Origin: Rhodococcus globerulus NBRC 14531
GTDB lineage: Bacteria > Actinomycetota > Actinomycetes > Mycobacteriales > Mycobacteriaceae
Direction: 5' to 3'
Assembly: GCF_001894805.1 (NCBI RefSeq)
Contig: NZ_BCWX01000005.1
Span: forward strand, 1-64,000
DNA length: 64,000 nucleotides
Below, in pieces: positions 63,772 to 64,000 of the stretch (position 1 is its first letter; each line of letters opens with the position of its first letter). The notes under the pieces were generated by a model, which worked only from the letters and a program-made list of their open reading frames with translations, made no database searches and was not told the DNA's origin. The position numbers and the translations under genes were made by a program.

Positions 63772-63927
63772 GCGTTCGACGATAGTTGCAGCTTCAACGG
63801 ATGTCAGGGGTTGCCAACTGTGGGAACTCTGTGAATGTGCTCCGTGACGACTGGGCACGAGAGGTCATCTACGGCACTTGGTAATGATTTGGTAAAGTAG
63901 CACCACGCTTCGAAGGAGGTGTTCACA

Positions 63928-64000
63928 ATGTCGGACCTGGCCCTCCTGAGCGACGACGAGTTGGACGAGCGTCGAATCGCCCTCAGTCAATCACTCACTG
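63928..64000 (+). CDS. Start of a gene cut by the window end
   Basis: ATG at 63928 follows a near-perfect AAGGAGGTG site. The first 24 residues, MSDLALLSDDELDERRIALS and onward, are acidic and helical; too little remains to assign it. Upstream, TTGGTAA occurs twice, 11 bp apart (63878-63884 and 63889-63895), possibly a regulator site. Confidence 0.75.
   Translation, partial: MSDLALLSDDELDERRIALSQSLT

Overview
The window looks like chromosomal DNA of a mycolate actinomycete, most likely a Rhodococcus of the R. erythropolis type. The reasons are high GC, frequent GTG/TTG starts behind GGAGG-like ribosome sites, an EspC-like secretion cluster, a GT87 lipid mannosyltransferase, an MMPL transporter, and the neighbourhood of SRP RNA and aspartate aminotransferase known from mycobacteria. 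Species assignment is inference.

Layout. 1-8.5 kb: a TauD-type oxygenase and quinone oxidoreductase pair with a divergent AraC regulator, a YeiH exporter with a divergent LysR regulator, an HhH-GPD repair protein, a GT87 transferase and aspartate aminotransferase. 8.58-8.9 kb: SRP RNA (minus strand) and tRNA-Ser(GGA).

8.87-18.01 kb: a 9.1 kb integrated element between 28-bp direct repeats made of the 3' end of tRNA-Ser. It has a leftward integrase and XRE repressor, then a rightward operon: excisionase-like protein, small overlapping genes, a RecA-fold ATPase, a scaffold-like protein, HK97-type capsid protein, and small and large terminase subunits. I find no portal, protease, tail, lysis or holin gene. 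It resembles a phage satellite of the phiRv1/phiRv2 or capsid-forming island type more than a decayed prophage. Both ends carry ATGCAAY sites at exact 12-bp spacing, which I read as integrase arm-type sites.

18.1-29 kb: a four-gene EspC/DUF1023 hydrolase/lipoprotein/YbaB operon; an orphan degenerate response regulator; TetR and glutamyl-Q tRNA synthetase; an EAL phosphodiesterase with a structured leader; two proline-rich membrane proteins; then a YhhQ queuosine-precursor transporter and tRNA-guanine transglycosylase. With gluQ these make a queuosine salvage/modification set.

29-52.5 kb: a large catabolic region. It encodes a Rieske oxygenase, FdxA ferredoxin and ferredoxin reductase, a LigB extradiol dioxygenase, three alpha/beta hydrolases, an M20 amidohydrolase, two hotdog hydratases, class II aldolase, hydroxyacid dehydrogenase, CoA ligase, a fused CoA-transferase, enoyl-CoA hydratase, a SsuABC-type importer with a second orphan binding protein, an MFS carrier and two IclR paralogues. 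A 17-bp partly palindromic motif (consensus near GGTCCRCYNNGYGGACC) sits in six of its intergenic regions, which suggests one IclR regulon. The substrate is unknown; an aromatic or heteroaromatic acid or amide imported from outside would fit.

52.5-64 kb: a heterodimeric ABC exporter, an MMPL transporter with TetR and palindromic operators, a membrane GGDEF cyclase, a cysteine-free Rrf2 regulator divergent from a fatty acid hydroxylase, two DUF202 membrane proteins, a YceI-like protein, and the start of one gene cut by the window end.
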